Shown: positions 26,941-36,238, counted from the first letter of the stretch. The stretch: DNA of 64,000 nt from Cohnella mopanensis (GCF_022352055.1 NZ_JAKRWM010000022.1:62001-126000), one strand, 5' to 3'. The notes: a model not told the origin generated them from the sequence alone. Numbers and translations are program-made.

Positions 26941-27975
26941 CTATAAGTTTCCGCATACCGTGACGGTGACGATCGCGGCCAATTGACTTAAAGCTTGCTT
27001 GACGTAATAAGCGAAATGAAATAACTTCCCTTTAATCTTGGACACTTGAAAATACGATTGTTGCTTGGCTCCCATTGCCCGGAAAAACCGTTCTACCGGC
27101 TCGTGCATTCCGCCATGAAGATCGAATTGCTTCGTGACCTTCGACATTTCCTTAATGGCGTGCCAGAGCAAATAAGAATGCGAGCCGCTTTTCCTTAGTT
27201 CGGAATCCGCTCCTCCAAGCAGGTAGTACGCGCAATTCGCATCCCAAACCATGTAAATCGCGCTATGGATTCGGTCCTGCTCGTCGACCGCGAACCAGAT
27301 TTTGCGGCAACCGCGTATGCTGCAGGCTTCGTCGAGCGGTTTCAATATCTCGAAGCTGTGAGGCATCGGTACCTGCTGCCGATCGAACGTTTTTTTGTTT
27401 ATCTCATGGAATTTCTCCAGATCGTCGCTCTCAACAACTCTTAGCACTTTCTCCGCCTTGCGTATTTCGGCGCGGATATTGTCTCTGAAGTTGGCGTAAA
27501 TCCGATCCAAATCGCGGAGATCTTCGAACACGTAGGTGTATCGGGTCGTTTGTCTGAATCCCTTCCAATAGAACGGGCTCCAATTCGTAATATTCCAATG
27601 AAAATGCTGGTAGGAGTAATCGACTTCCGGCAGCCTCTCGATCAGCTCATGGAAGATTTCGCGCTCGTAGGCATGCTTGGCCGTTTCGCTCTGCCCGCTA
27701 GGATATTTAATCCAAATCCCCATCGTTAGCGTTAACTCCGGCATCTGAATCACCTTGAACAAGTATTTCTTGACCTTATGGTAGGGTAAGCTCGCAACGA
27801 TCTCCCCATTTCTCTCTATTAAAACGACATCCCATTGGTCCTCTCCGCCGCATGTAATATCCAACCACCAATCCTGATCGAACAAAGACATATCGGAATT
27901 GCTCCTGCACAACTTTCTATACTTGCTTTTGGCATTGACTACGTTGACTCTCCTGACGACCGTTTCCCCGCTCAT
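26941..27975 (-). CDS. GNAT/FemAB-like acyltransferase, copy 1
   Basis: A 344-residue paralogue of the next gene, with the same blocks: WWLDITCGG, SYQHFHWNITNWSPFYWKG, IHSAIYMVWDANCAYYLLGG and FDLHGGMHEPVERFFRAMGA. Its extra C-terminal residues are hydrophobic. It overlaps the preceding glycosyltransferase gene by ATGA and is followed 16 bp later by copy 2. The clear divergence between the copies argues for two distinct substrates rather than a recent duplication. With no pseH in this operon, one copy could supply an N-acyl step, but that is inference. Confidence 0.78.
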   Translation of the reverse strand: MSGETVVRRVNVVNAKSKYRKLCRSNSDMSLFDQDWWLDITCGGEDQWDVVLIERNGEIVASLPYHKVKKYLFKVIQMPELTLTMGIWIKYPSGQSETAKHAYEREIFHELIERLPEVDYSYQHFHWNITNWSPFYWKGFRQTTRYTYVFEDLRDLDRIYANFRDNIRAEIRKAEKVLRVVESDDLEKFHEINKKTFDRQQVPMPHSFEILKPLDEACSIRGCRKIWFAVDEQDRIHSAIYMVWDANCAYYLLGGADSELRKSGSHSYLLWHAIKEMSKVTKQFDLHGGMHEPVERFFRAMGAKQQSYFQVSKIKGKLFHFAYYVKQALSQLAAIVTVTVCGNL

Positions 27976-29162
27976 CTCAGAACTCCTCTCCGCGTATCGG
28001 ACGCTTGTCGCAGTTTCGTACGGAACATCTCCTCATAGACTGCTACAGTTCTGCTAACGTAATGTTCCCGCGTAAATTCCTGCGAATAAAGCTTGCTCGC
28101 TTGAACGCCCATCGCTTGATAATCCATGGCGAACATCCGTACAATAGCCGTCTTCAAGGCATCGCTGTTACACGGACTGACCATAATCCCCGTATTCCCC
28201 TTCACCATCTCGGGAACTCCCCCGACATCCGTTGCGACTACCGGAAGCCCTTTGCTCATCGCCTCGAGAATGACGGTAGGGAAAATATCATAGACCGAAG
28301 GAAGAATGAGGACATCGCTTTGTTCCAGCAAATCCGGAACGTCCCTGCGCAATCCGAGCATGAAGACGGTTTGCTCTACTCCTAGCCGCCTAATGAGACT
28401 CAGCAACTGATCTTTATAAGCTTTCTCATGTTCGAAGGCCACATCGCCGACGATCACGAATTTGATATCAGGATGATCTTGCTTAAGCTTTGCCGCAGCT
28501 TCGATCAGATACTCCAGCCCTTTCATCGGAGACAATCTTGCGATCGTGATCGCAATCCGGTCGCCCGACAGGAGCCCCAGTTGCTCTCGCAATCGTTCCT
28601 TGATGGGAGTTGCCGCTTGGGCGGATTTCGTAATCCCGTTATAGATTTTGACGAGCTTGTTCGACTCCCGATTGAACCATCGGAACATGATCTTGCTTCT
28701 GTCGCATAACACGATGACTTTATCGTTGAACAGGTGGTTCAGATACGCTACGAACTTGTATGCGACCAATGGTTTGCGCGCAAGCTCATGTACCGTCTGA
28801 ACGGTAGGGATACCTAACCATTTCCCGATCAGATTGGCACCGATAACTTCCATCTTATGAGAATGGATCAAGTCGATGCGATACTTTCTGACGATCCCCT
28901 TAATCGCCTTCATGGACTTGAGCAAGATGTACATATTGCGGAAATAATAGCCCAAATCCGTAGGTTTGCCGAATACGGCAAGCGGACCGAATAGTACCGT
29001 TACCCCTAATTGTTCGTACTTACGCACATAATCCGTGGGTGCCGACAATAAGACGAAGCATCGGTACCGAGACTTGTCCAACCCTTCGATGAGCTGAAGC
29101 AGTACGGTGTCTACGCCCCCCACCTGGCTGGCATACGGCTGGACGAATAAAATATTTTTCAT
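27972..29162 (-). CDS. GT4-family glycosyltransferase
   Basis: A 396-residue GT-B enzyme. It starts ILFVQPYASQVGGVDTVLLQLIEGL and contains HSHKMEVIGANL (acceptor side), ARLSPMKGLEYLIEAA, VIVGDVAFE and the donor-site SVYDIFPTVILEAMSKGLPVVA with G-G-VPE. This is a standard cytoplasmic GT4. It would add a sugar to the lipid-linked unit. AGGGGGC precedes ATG 29162, and the gene overlaps the next one by ATGA. Confidence 0.92.
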   Translation of the reverse strand: MKNILFVQPYASQVGGVDTVLLQLIEGLDKSRYRCFVLLSAPTDYVRKYEQLGVTVLFGPLAVFGKPTDLGYYFRNMYILLKSMKAIKGIVRKYRIDLIHSHKMEVIGANLIGKWLGIPTVQTVHELARKPLVAYKFVAYLNHLFNDKVIVLCDRSKIMFRWFNRESNKLVKIYNGITKSAQAATPIKERLREQLGLLSGDRIAITIARLSPMKGLEYLIEAAAKLKQDHPDIKFVIVGDVAFEHEKAYKDQLLSLIRRLGVEQTVFMLGLRRDVPDLLEQSDVLILPSVYDIFPTVILEAMSKGLPVVATDVGGVPEMVKGNTGIMVSPCNSDALKTAIVRMFAMDYQAMGVQASKLYSQEFTREHYVSRTVAVYEEMFRTKLRQASDTRRGVLR

Positions 29163-29177
29163 CGCTAGTACGCCCCC

Positions 29178-30302
29178 TTACATCGTTTCGAACTGAATAT
29201 GGTATTTTTCCGCCAATTCACGGAATCGGGAGGAGATGAGCTCGTCCTCCACCTGCATCCCCATGCTCTCGATAATGAAAATGTCCAAGCTCTCTTCCGA
29301 TTTGCATAAATCGAACAAATTCAATATCGCCGTGCTGCCGAAAGAGTAAATGTTCACCTTGCGGATATCGTTCTTAATCATGACCAGGTACAGCAATTCG
29401 ATAGGTAACTTCTTGGGAAGGGCAACGATTCGTTCGGACATGCCCTCTATCGATAGTTTCTCTCCCGGATGTTGCTTGAAGAATAGCGGAGCATCGTCCA
29501 ACTTAACGGTTTCGCCGACTCTAGCTACGATCTCTTCCAGGTAGCCCTTTCGATCGGCAATGTCATCTAGAAACGGTTCCGTAAGCACGATAGCCATCAT
29601 TTCCCTACCCTTCAGGAAGTTGTCGACTTCGTGAAGCTCCGGATAGATCCGATAACATTCCTCTACGATTTGCGGCATTTGCAAGTATTCTTTGAAGGAA
29701 AGGGGTAACGCCTTCGTCTTATTCCTAAGGGGATTCTTCCTATCCGAAACAATTAATTCAGGTCGTTGAAGCCACACGGAATTGATCCATTTCAAGCTGC
29801 CGAAATACCCCCCCGGCAACCCGAGCCTTGGCGCTATTCTCTTCAACAATTGCATGTGCCACTTCGAATGGGTGCTATTGTTGATATAGTTGCCGAAGCC
29901 TTCCTCATACAGATAGGAACGCTTCCCTTCCTTGTGGAACTTGCGGATGATCGCATATTCAATGGCGACGAAGTCATGCGCTAGGAACACTTCCGAATAT
30001 TGCTCAATATTCACTAGCGAAGCAGGCAAGTATTTTCTCCAAGAGTGGTAGAACACGAACTTTCGGACGGGATTCAACTTTAATTTGAACTGGTCCAAGG
30101 TGCCGTCATCGATAAACAGCACTCGGTCCCAAATTCCTGTTTCCCTAACCTTGTAGCTGAAATCCGCGGCTTCGTAGAAATGATTCAAGATGATGATGTC
30201 GCAATGATCGAAACCACACCCATGTTTGATCAACCTGGCTAGCAGGTATTGATAAGGTTTCGTGCAGACGAACAGTCTTTTATCCGTTGACGGGGATCTC
30301 AC
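29178..30302 (-). CDS. Polysialyltransferase/GT52-like glycosyltransferase
   Basis: A 374-residue GT-B protein with features of bacterial sialyl/polysialyltransferases: LFVCTKPYQYLLARLI at the start, YLYEEGFGNYI, FFKQHPGE near residue 270 and YSFGSTAILNLF near 320, the last two corresponding to the CMP-binding HP and SS/ST motifs. CMP-sugar use fits the CMP-nonulosonate genes in the same region, so this is the best candidate for the enzyme that adds the pseudaminic-type sugar. The GTG start at 30302 lies 3 bp after the previous stop codon, with AGG upstream. Family assignment is by motif only. Confidence 0.68.
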   Translation of the reverse strand: MRSPSTDKRLFVCTKPYQYLLARLIKHGCGFDHCDIIILNHFYEAADFSYKVRETGIWDRVLFIDDGTLDQFKLKLNPVRKFVFYHSWRKYLPASLVNIEQYSEVFLAHDFVAIEYAIIRKFHKEGKRSYLYEEGFGNYINNSTHSKWHMQLLKRIAPRLGLPGGYFGSLKWINSVWLQRPELIVSDRKNPLRNKTKALPLSFKEYLQMPQIVEECYRIYPELHEVDNFLKGREMMAIVLTEPFLDDIADRKGYLEEIVARVGETVKLDDAPLFFKQHPGEKLSIEGMSERIVALPKKLPIELLYLVMIKNDIRKVNIYSFGSTAILNLFDLCKSEESLDIFIIESMGMQVEDELISSRFRELAEKYHIQFETM

Positions 30303-30305
30303 TGC

Positions 30306-31232
30306 TTACCTACTCCTCTTCAAGTTTATCAACAGGGTGTTCAAGAATTCGGGCAATAGCTTCCTGGCTATTTTTTTCGCGATTTGCCGTGGTCCGACGC
30401 TAGGGCGGAAGTGCTCCCATTCGGTCATAGCCAAGTATTTATAGTACTGATGCTTATAGGTATGGTTATCATGAAAATGCCAAGGCTTCGGCGTACCCGT
30501 AAAATGAATGACGGACGGCTTGCGAATCGCTTCCGCCAACGGTGCGTTTCTCTTCAGTTCCTTGTTCCCGCGAATGAGCATGTTTCTCTGAATATTCCAT
30601 CGCGGATCTAATTCCAGCCACTTATCGTGCAGAATAGCATTTAGGCCATCCTGATCGTGATAGTACATCTTATCGGGGTTATCCCGAATGAACCGAATGA
30701 CTTGAGCGGTAATCGATTCCCGCCTCCACTGCTGCATATTGATCAGAAGGACGCCCGAATTGAAGTATTTGGATTCCGGTGGAATGCTTAAATCCTTAAA
30801 TCGGTTTCCTCCGCCTAAATCTCTTACCGCCGCGATCGGATATTGCTTCATGTCCGTCATCCATAATTTCGAAATATCATCCAGAACGATCAGATCGCAA
30901 TCCAGATAGATCACCTTATCCACTTCTGCGGATTGTATGAGATCGGGAATGGACAGTCGAAAAAATGCGGATGGAGTAATGTGTCTACGGGTTGCGAACG
31001 CATAATAGGCTTCTGGGTTAACGGTCAGAAATTCGATGCTCGCCCCGAATCGCTGAACCGTTCGCACCAGCCTCAGCCTATTGGCCGGTTCAATTCCCCC
31101 GTCGATAACATAAAATTTCGCGTTCCATTCCGGAGCAAGATTCATCAGCAACGAGACGTATACAGCACCTAGATGTTGAACGTATCCGTTGTCGGTCGAT
31201 GAGACGATATGAACCGTATCCGCTGCTATCAT
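30306..31232 (-). CDS. GT8-family glycosyltransferase
   Basis: A 308-residue GT-A retaining glycosyltransferase. It starts VHIVSSTDNGYVQHLGAVYVSL, has the metal-binding YLDCDLIVL (DCD near residue 101), KYFNSGVLLINMQQWR, DQDGLNAIL, and VIHFTGTPKPWH with a C-terminal metal-binding His. This is typical of LgtC/RfaJ-type galactosyl- or glucosyltransferases. GAGGGAG precedes ATG 31232, 55 bp after pseI, so it is in the same operon. Confidence 0.93.
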   Translation of the reverse strand: MIAADTVHIVSSTDNGYVQHLGAVYVSLLMNLAPEWNAKFYVIDGGIEPANRLRLVRTVQRFGASIEFLTVNPEAYYAFATRRHITPSAFFRLSIPDLIQSAEVDKVIYLDCDLIVLDDISKLWMTDMKQYPIAAVRDLGGGNRFKDLSIPPESKYFNSGVLLINMQQWRRESITAQVIRFIRDNPDKMYYHDQDGLNAILHDKWLELDPRWNIQRNMLIRGNKELKRNAPLAEAIRKPSVIHFTGTPKPWHFHDNHTYKHQYYKYLAMTEWEHFRPSVGPRQIAKKIARKLLPEFLNTLLINLKRSR

Positions 31233-31287
31233 GTGGATCTCTCCCTCGCGTACATACCTGCTCTGCTTATCGCTTATTGCGAAGCCT

Positions 31288-32340
31288 TTATCCCAACATG
31301 TCCCATCTCGCCGCAGTGCCGGCCTTAATGTCTTTAGCCGCCGTTTTCCCCAAAAATTGATCTATGTACTTGGGCGGAAGGCCGTAACCCGGCCGAATAA
31401 TTCTCACGTTGTCCTCGTTCAGTGTTTCGCCGCATGCAACATCCTTGCTAATGTAGAGAGAACGTCGATATTTAAGGGAAGATTTTTCTTTATCGCTTAA
31501 GCCATAACGAACCGTTCCTAGCGCTTGGCGGGCAATGTCCGTCTCCGATACGAGAAGCTTCATCTCCGCGGGTTCAAGCGAGAACGCGGAATCGACTCCG
31601 CCCTCGGATCGGGAGATCGTGAAATGTTTCTCGATCACCGTAGCCCCGAGCACGACGCTCGCTACAGCCGCCCCTATCCCAAGCGTATGATCGGACAATC
31701 CGATCTCGCACCGAAACAACTCTTTCATATGCGGAATCGTCAACAAATGACTGTCTGCGGGTGACGCCGGGTAATTGCTAGTACATTTAAGCAAAATAAG
31801 ATCTTTACATCCCGCTTCCCTCGCGGCTTCCACCATTTCATTCAGTTCCGCCAGGGTAGCCATACCCGTGGAAATAATTAGAGGCTTCCCCGTTCGCGCC
31901 GCATGCCGAATCAAAGGAAGATCGTTATTCTCGAAAGACGCGATTTTGTAGAACGGGGTATCCAAGCGTTCGAGAAAATCGACCGCTTTCGGATGAAACG
32001 GCGTGCTGAACGGAATAATCCCGAGTTCCCGGCAGCGTTTGTATATCGGCTCGTGCCACTCCCACGGCGTATACGCTTGTTCGTATAACTGATATAAGGA
32101 CTGGCCTTTCCAGAGACTCCCGGAATCGTGGATATAGAAATCCTCCGACTCCAAATCCAGCGTCATTAAATCCGCCGTGTACGTCTGCAGTTTCAGAGCG
32201 TGCGCCCCCGCAGCCGCGGCAGCTTCCACGATCTCGAGAGCTTTCTCGAGGGACTGATTATGGTTTCCCGACATTTCCGCGATAATGAATGGCGGATGCC
32301 CCGCCCCTATGGCGCGGTGCCCTAACCGAATCTCGTTCAT
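31288..32340 (-). CDS. pseI: Pseudaminic acid synthase (NeuB family)
   Basis: A 350-residue NeuB-family synthase. The TIM barrel has PFIIAEMSGNHNQSLEKAL, KLQTYTADLMT, FSTPFHPKAVDFL, ISTGMA and IGLSDHTLG, followed by a linker and a C-terminal SAF (antifreeze-like) domain with RRSLYISKDV. It condenses phosphoenolpyruvate with the 6-deoxy-diamino hexose released by PseG to give a nonulosonic acid. EMSGNHN and the linked pseB, pseC and pseG genes favour PseI over NeuB or LegI. ATG 32340 has AAGGTG 9 nt upstream; a GTG at 32352 overlapping the previous stop codon is the alternative. Confidence 0.9.
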   Translation of the reverse strand: MNEIRLGHRAIGAGHPPFIIAEMSGNHNQSLEKALEIVEAAAAAGAHALKLQTYTADLMTLDLESEDFYIHDSGSLWKGQSLYQLYEQAYTPWEWHEPIYKRCRELGIIPFSTPFHPKAVDFLERLDTPFYKIASFENNDLPLIRHAARTGKPLIISTGMATLAELNEMVEAAREAGCKDLILLKCTSNYPASPADSHLLTIPHMKELFRCEIGLSDHTLGIGAAVASVVLGATVIEKHFTISRSEGGVDSAFSLEPAEMKLLVSETDIARQALGTVRYGLSDKEKSSLKYRRSLYISKDVACGETLNEDNVRIIRPGYGLPPKYIDQFLGKTAAKDIKAGTAARWDMLG

Positions 32341-32348
32341 GCTTAACT

Positions 32349-32996
32349 TCACCTTCTTTTCTCTACTTTGACCTCGAATGTGCTTCCATCCAGTTCAAAA
32401 TAACAAGGGTAACGGTCATTATCCGCAACGCGCATCAACCGGAACTGCTCGCGGATCGAGAGATCCGGATCCAATCTGCTGTCCGCCGGCGTTCTCCTTG
32501 GATAATAAGTGCTTTCCCCGTGCTGATCTTTAGCTTGCTCGATCACGGTCGGGTATTCCCGCAAAAACCGATTGCACAGGGCGATCGTTTTCCGGCCGAG
32601 CTCCAGCCTCATCTCGTCGATCAATTCCGTTCCTTCGAACACGATTTGCTCTCTTAAGTAGATAGGCCCGTCATCCACTTTCTCGGCTGCTTCGAACAGG
32701 ACGACAGGTATTTCGTTATCGCCGTTCAGAATTTGCCAAGTTAACGGGGACCATCCTTTCCCCTTCGGCAAGTCGCTCGCATGAACGACGAGGTTATGGC
32801 GATTGCGGGAGAGGAGAACCCGAGGCACGATCTGTTCGCAGCCTAGGAAGAAGGCCATGTCGCCTACTGTGAGCTCCGACACCTCGTGTATCCATATAAT
32901 TTCTTCCGCGAATTCCTTCAATGTTGGCAACCACTTAGGAATATGGTCGTTGATCCAGTTTTTCCGATCGGATACGACCGTAATTTGTTTCAGCAT
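32349..32996 (-). CDS. Formyltransferase-family protein in the nonulosonate operon (PseJ-like candidate)
   Basis: A 215-residue protein with the core of folate-dependent formyltransferases: VVHASDLPKGKGWSP near residue 71 and, later, KVDDGPIYLREQI with the catalytic-type Asp-Asp-Gly. The canonical N-x-H-D set has V-V-H here, so the usual Asn is replaced. Pathways to N-formylated pseudaminic acid use such an enzyme in place of the acetyltransferase PseH, which is absent here. It lies between pseG and pseI with overlaps or short gaps, as expected for a pathway enzyme. The substrate is inferred to be the 4-amino group made by PseC. Confidence 0.75.
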   Translation of the reverse strand: MLKQITVVSDRKNWINDHIPKWLPTLKEFAEEIIWIHEVSELTVGDMAFFLGCEQIVPRVLLSRNRHNLVVHASDLPKGKGWSPLTWQILNGDNEIPVVLFEAAEKVDDGPIYLREQIVFEGTELIDEMRLELGRKTIALCNRFLREYPTVIEQAKDQHGESTYYPRRTPADSRLDPDLSIREQFRLMRVADNDRYPCYFELDGSTFEVKVEKRR

Positions 32997-34033
32997 TTCA
33001 GCAGCTCCTTTACCATTCGTTCCGCTCCGAGACCATCCACGAGGTTGCCGCCTCGCATTGACATCGTTGATCTGAACTCGGGGTTTTGCATGAATTCCAG
33101 CACTGTATCCCGAATATGATCGGACTTCACATCCGCGGAATAGCCCAATAAGACGATTAAACCGCTCTTGGCCGCATATTCCGACAGCTCGACTTGATTA
33201 TCCGCGGTCATGATAACAAGGGATGGTAAGCCGAGACAGCATCTCTCCCAAGTCGTCGTACCGCCTGAGCCGATCGCTAGATCCGCTTCCTGCATAAGCT
33301 CAGCCATATTCTCCGTGTGGTCCAAGCATTGTACGTTATCCAGCTCCTTGCAGAGAGCGCGGATGCGGCCCGCTTGCGCGTTAATCTTGCCCATTAGAAC
33401 TTTCGCGCGTAGCTTGCCTGGCCACAGTTCCTTCAGCTGCCGCAGCGCCTGCAATGTCTTCGTCGTTTCCCCGGTGTGGTCTGCGCCTCCGAATGAAATG
33501 AGAAGGTTCGTGACTTCGTCGGAGCGATTAATCCCTGATCTTGCCGCTGCGAATTCCGGTCTCAGCAGCGCATACTGCGGACCCAATCGCAAGGAAGTAT
33601 CCTGCTCGACGAGCTTGGAATAACGTTGCTCCGCATGGTCGTATAAATTCTGATCGAGCAAGAGATCGCAGCGATGCGGCCGATTCGCAAGATCGTCGAT
33701 GACCATTATGTTCTGAACGTGGGGGCGCACGACCGCCTCGTATCTAGCATCCAGCCCGTAATGATCCACAATGAGCCAAGAAGCTTTCATCCGCTGTTCA
33801 TAGAGGTATGCGATTGTTTGCCTCGCGTCTTCCTCCCATCTCTCGTCATGGCAAGAGATCGCATGAACGGAATACCCGCGGCTGTGAATATAGGCAATAA
33901 GATCCCCCTCTAGCTTCCTGCAAATAAAAGCAACATCCGCATGCTGCTTTAACCGGTCCGCTAGAGTTAAGCATCTCATGACGTGACCCGTCCCAATATG
34001 GATCGAAGCGTCCGTTCGAATGACTATTCTCAT
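32990..34033 (-). CDS. pseG: UDP-2,4-diacetamido-trideoxyhexose hydrolase (PseG family)
   Basis: A 347-residue GT-B-fold nucleotide-sugar hydrolase. It starts MRIVIRTDASIHIGTGHVMRCLTLAD, the signature with the catalytic His of the GHxMRC segment, then has the FGGAD and GSGGTTTWERCCLGLPSLV motifs of the UDP site. It removes UDP from the diamino hexose, giving the substrate of PseI. SpsG of B. subtilis is a relative. ATG 34033 overlaps the pseC stop codon (ATGA); the longer frame opens with TTG and has no better ribosome site. Confidence 0.92.
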   Translation of the reverse strand: MRIVIRTDASIHIGTGHVMRCLTLADRLKQHADVAFICRKLEGDLIAYIHSRGYSVHAISCHDERWEEDARQTIAYLYEQRMKASWLIVDHYGLDARYEAVVRPHVQNIMVIDDLANRPHRCDLLLDQNLYDHAEQRYSKLVEQDTSLRLGPQYALLRPEFAAARSGINRSDEVTNLLISFGGADHTGETTKTLQALRQLKELWPGKLRAKVLMGKINAQAGRIRALCKELDNVQCLDHTENMAELMQEADLAIGSGGTTTWERCCLGLPSLVIMTADNQVELSEYAAKSGLIVLLGYSADVKSDHIRDTVLEFMQNPEFRSTMSMRGGNLVDGLGAERMVKELLKC

Positions 34034-35238
34034 CTGCGTACGCTTTCCTCCATGCAATCTCCGATCACTTGCCTAACAGCTGCAATGACATCCTCGACGT
34101 CTTCGTCCGTCATTCCCGGATACAGCGGGAGCGTTATTAGGCTTTCATAGACTCGTTCGGCTTTCTTGCATAACCCTTGCGGATAACCCAATCTTCTGTA
34201 GTACGGATGTAAGTAAACCGGGATATAGTGCAAATTAACTCCAATATTCAACTCGTGCAGACGGTTGAAGATGTCATCTCGTCCGACGCTCAATTGTCCA
34301 AGGTCCAAACGAATAACATACAAATGCCAACTCGACTCCCCGAACTGCTCTTGATAAGGGATCCCGATGGCCGACATTTCCCGAAAGGCATGGTTGTAGG
34401 TATCGGCGATCTTCCTTCGCCTGCTTACGAAGGCATCAAGCTTATCTAGCTGGCTAATGGCAAGCGCCGCCGAAATATCCGTCAGCCTATAGTTGTAGCC
34501 CAAGCTCTGCATCTCGTAATACCACTTACCGGGAGGCGCTTGGTCCAACCGGCTAGGCTCGCGCACGATGCCATGGTTGCGGAAATCGAGCAATCTCCCA
34601 TAATAAAGCTCGTTGTCGGTCGCGATGACGCCGCCTTCCCCAGCCGTAATGTGCTTCACCGGATGTAAGCTGAACATGGTCATATCGCTGATTGATCCGA
34701 TCGGGCGCGAACGGTAAGTTGCTCCTAGCGCATGCGCGGCATCCTCGATAACGACTAGCCCGTGCTTGGCTGCCAGCTCTTGGATTGCCGCCAGATTCGC
34801 GGGCTGCCCGGTGAAATCTACGGGAATAATCGCTTTAGTCCGTTCCGTAATGAGGCTTTCTACCGCTCGTGGATCGATGTTGTAGGTTTGCTCGTCGATA
34901 TCGGCAAAGACGGGGGTACCGCCTTGATACAGAACGCAGTTAGCGCTCGCGGCAAACGTCATCGGAGTCGTGATCACTTCATCGCCCTCGCCGATGCCCG
35001 CCGCATAACAAGCGGCATGCAGCGCAGCCGTTCCATTGGAGAACGCCACCGCGTAGCGGGCTCCGACTTTCTCGGCAAGCTTGCTCTCGAACTCCGGAAC
35101 GTAAGGCCCTGTCGTCAAGTAGTCCCCGCGGAGCACAGCGGTTACCGCCTCAATATCCTTCTCGTCGATCCATTGCCGACCGTAAGGCAGGAATGAAGAT
35201 CGTCTCTTATAACCTGCTTGACCTGCTCGAACACTCAT
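34030..35238 (-). CDS. pseC: UDP-4-amino-4,6-dideoxy-sugar aminotransferase (PseC family)
   Basis: A 402-residue DegT/DnrJ/EryC1-type PLP aminotransferase. Key features are SNGTAALHAACYAAGIG (cofactor phosphate site), EDAAHALGA, and the PLP lysine K195 in SLHPVKHITAGEGG, which is the PseC-type form of the motif. It aminates the 4-keto sugar made by PseB, using glutamate. It overlaps pseB by ATGA. The length and the HPVKHIT motif match PseC rather than LegC or ArnB. Confidence 0.92.
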   Translation of the reverse strand: MSVRAGQAGYKRRSSFLPYGRQWIDEKDIEAVTAVLRGDYLTTGPYVPEFESKLAEKVGARYAVAFSNGTAALHAACYAAGIGEGDEVITTPMTFAASANCVLYQGGTPVFADIDEQTYNIDPRAVESLITERTKAIIPVDFTGQPANLAAIQELAAKHGLVVIEDAAHALGATYRSRPIGSISDMTMFSLHPVKHITAGEGGVIATDNELYYGRLLDFRNHGIVREPSRLDQAPPGKWYYEMQSLGYNYRLTDISAALAISQLDKLDAFVSRRRKIADTYNHAFREMSAIGIPYQEQFGESSWHLYVIRLDLGQLSVGRDDIFNRLHELNIGVNLHYIPVYLHPYYRRLGYPQGLCKKAERVYESLITLPLYPGMTDEDVEDVIAAVRQVIGDCMEESVRR

Positions 35239-36215
35239 GCATATTCACCTAGATACTGTATGATTTCTTCATCCGTTAACCAGTGGCTATTCGTGTGGCT
35301 GCTATAACTGAATCTCTCATGCAGAGGAACTCCGCCATAATACTCGGTTTCTTGGTCATCCAACCAGATCGGATATTCCGGCTTGATGACGAAATAATCG
35401 TCGAACTCCACCGTTTTGCGGGCATCGTCTTCCGTAATCATCGCCTCGTGGAGCTTCTCTCCCGGACGAATGCCTATGTACTCCACCCTGCAGTTTGGTG
35501 CGATAACCCGAGCCAGATCGACGATTTTGACGCTTGGAATTTTCGGTACGAAGATTTCGCCGCCCTTCATGCGCCCCAAGCAATCCTGAACGAATTGCAC
35601 GCCTTGGTCCAACGTAATCCAGAACCGGGTCATTCTCTCGTCGGTAATCGGAAGGCGACCGGAATTTCTTAGCTTATGGAAGAAGGGAATGACGCTTCCT
35701 CTGCTTCCGACCACGTTGCCGTATCTCACGACGGAAAATTTGGTTCCAACGTCGCCGACATAGGAGTTCGCGGCAACGAACAGCTTATCCGAAGCCAACT
35801 TTGTCGCACCGTATAGATTGATCGGATTGGCCGCTTTATCCGTGCTTAAAGCGATAACGCGCTTGACTCCCCGATTGATCGCCGCATCGATGACATTCTG
35901 AGCGCCGAGAATATTCGTGCGCACAGCTTCGAATGGATTATATTCGCAAGCCGTCACATGCTTGAGCGCCGCTGCATGAACGACGATATCGACTCCGTCG
36001 AAAGCTCTGTTTAACCGCTCTTGATCCCTTACGTCACCGATGAAAAATCTCATTCTAGCATCCGTGAATTCTTGGCTCATCTCATACTGCTTCAACTCAT
36101 CCCTGCTTAGAACGATGACCTTCCGAACGTCCAGCTCCAGCATCTTGCGAACGAACTTTTTGCCGAAAGATCCCGTCCCGCCAGTTACTAGCACCGTTTT
36201 ACCATTGAAGTCCAT
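35235..36215 (-). CDS. pseB: UDP-N-acetylglucosamine 4,6-dehydratase (inverting), PseB
   Basis: A 326-residue short-chain dehydrogenase-type enzyme. The NADP-binding GGTGSFG is at about residues 12-18, with AAALKHVTACEYNPFEAVRTN, the STDKAANPINLYGATK block containing the catalytic Asp-Lys and Tyr-x-x-x-Lys, and the C-terminal IRPGEKLHE. These are diagnostic of PseB/FlaA1. It starts the pseudaminic pathway from UDP-GlcNAc. ATG 36215 has GAGGAG about 10 nt upstream. It is the first gene of an approximately 15-kb operon from the promoter at 36263-36291. Confidence 0.95.
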   Translation of the reverse strand: MDFNGKTVLVTGGTGSFGKKFVRKMLELDVRKVIVLSRDELKQYEMSQEFTDARMRFFIGDVRDQERLNRAFDGVDIVVHAAALKHVTACEYNPFEAVRTNILGAQNVIDAAINRGVKRVIALSTDKAANPINLYGATKLASDKLFVAANSYVGDVGTKFSVVRYGNVVGSRGSVIPFFHKLRNSGRLPITDERMTRFWITLDQGVQFVQDCLGRMKGGEIFVPKIPSVKIVDLARVIAPNCRVEYIGIRPGEKLHEAMITEDDARKTVEFDDYFVIKPEYPIWLDDQETEYYGGVPLHERFSYSSHTNSHWLTDEEIIQYLGEYA

Positions 36216-36238
36216 GAAGTATCTTCTCCTCTTCGTTC

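Noticed and set aside
25932..27975. Recent or artefactual duplication of the two acyltransferase genes
   Set aside because: The copies are collinear but differ at many residues, so this is an old divergence and not an assembly artefact.
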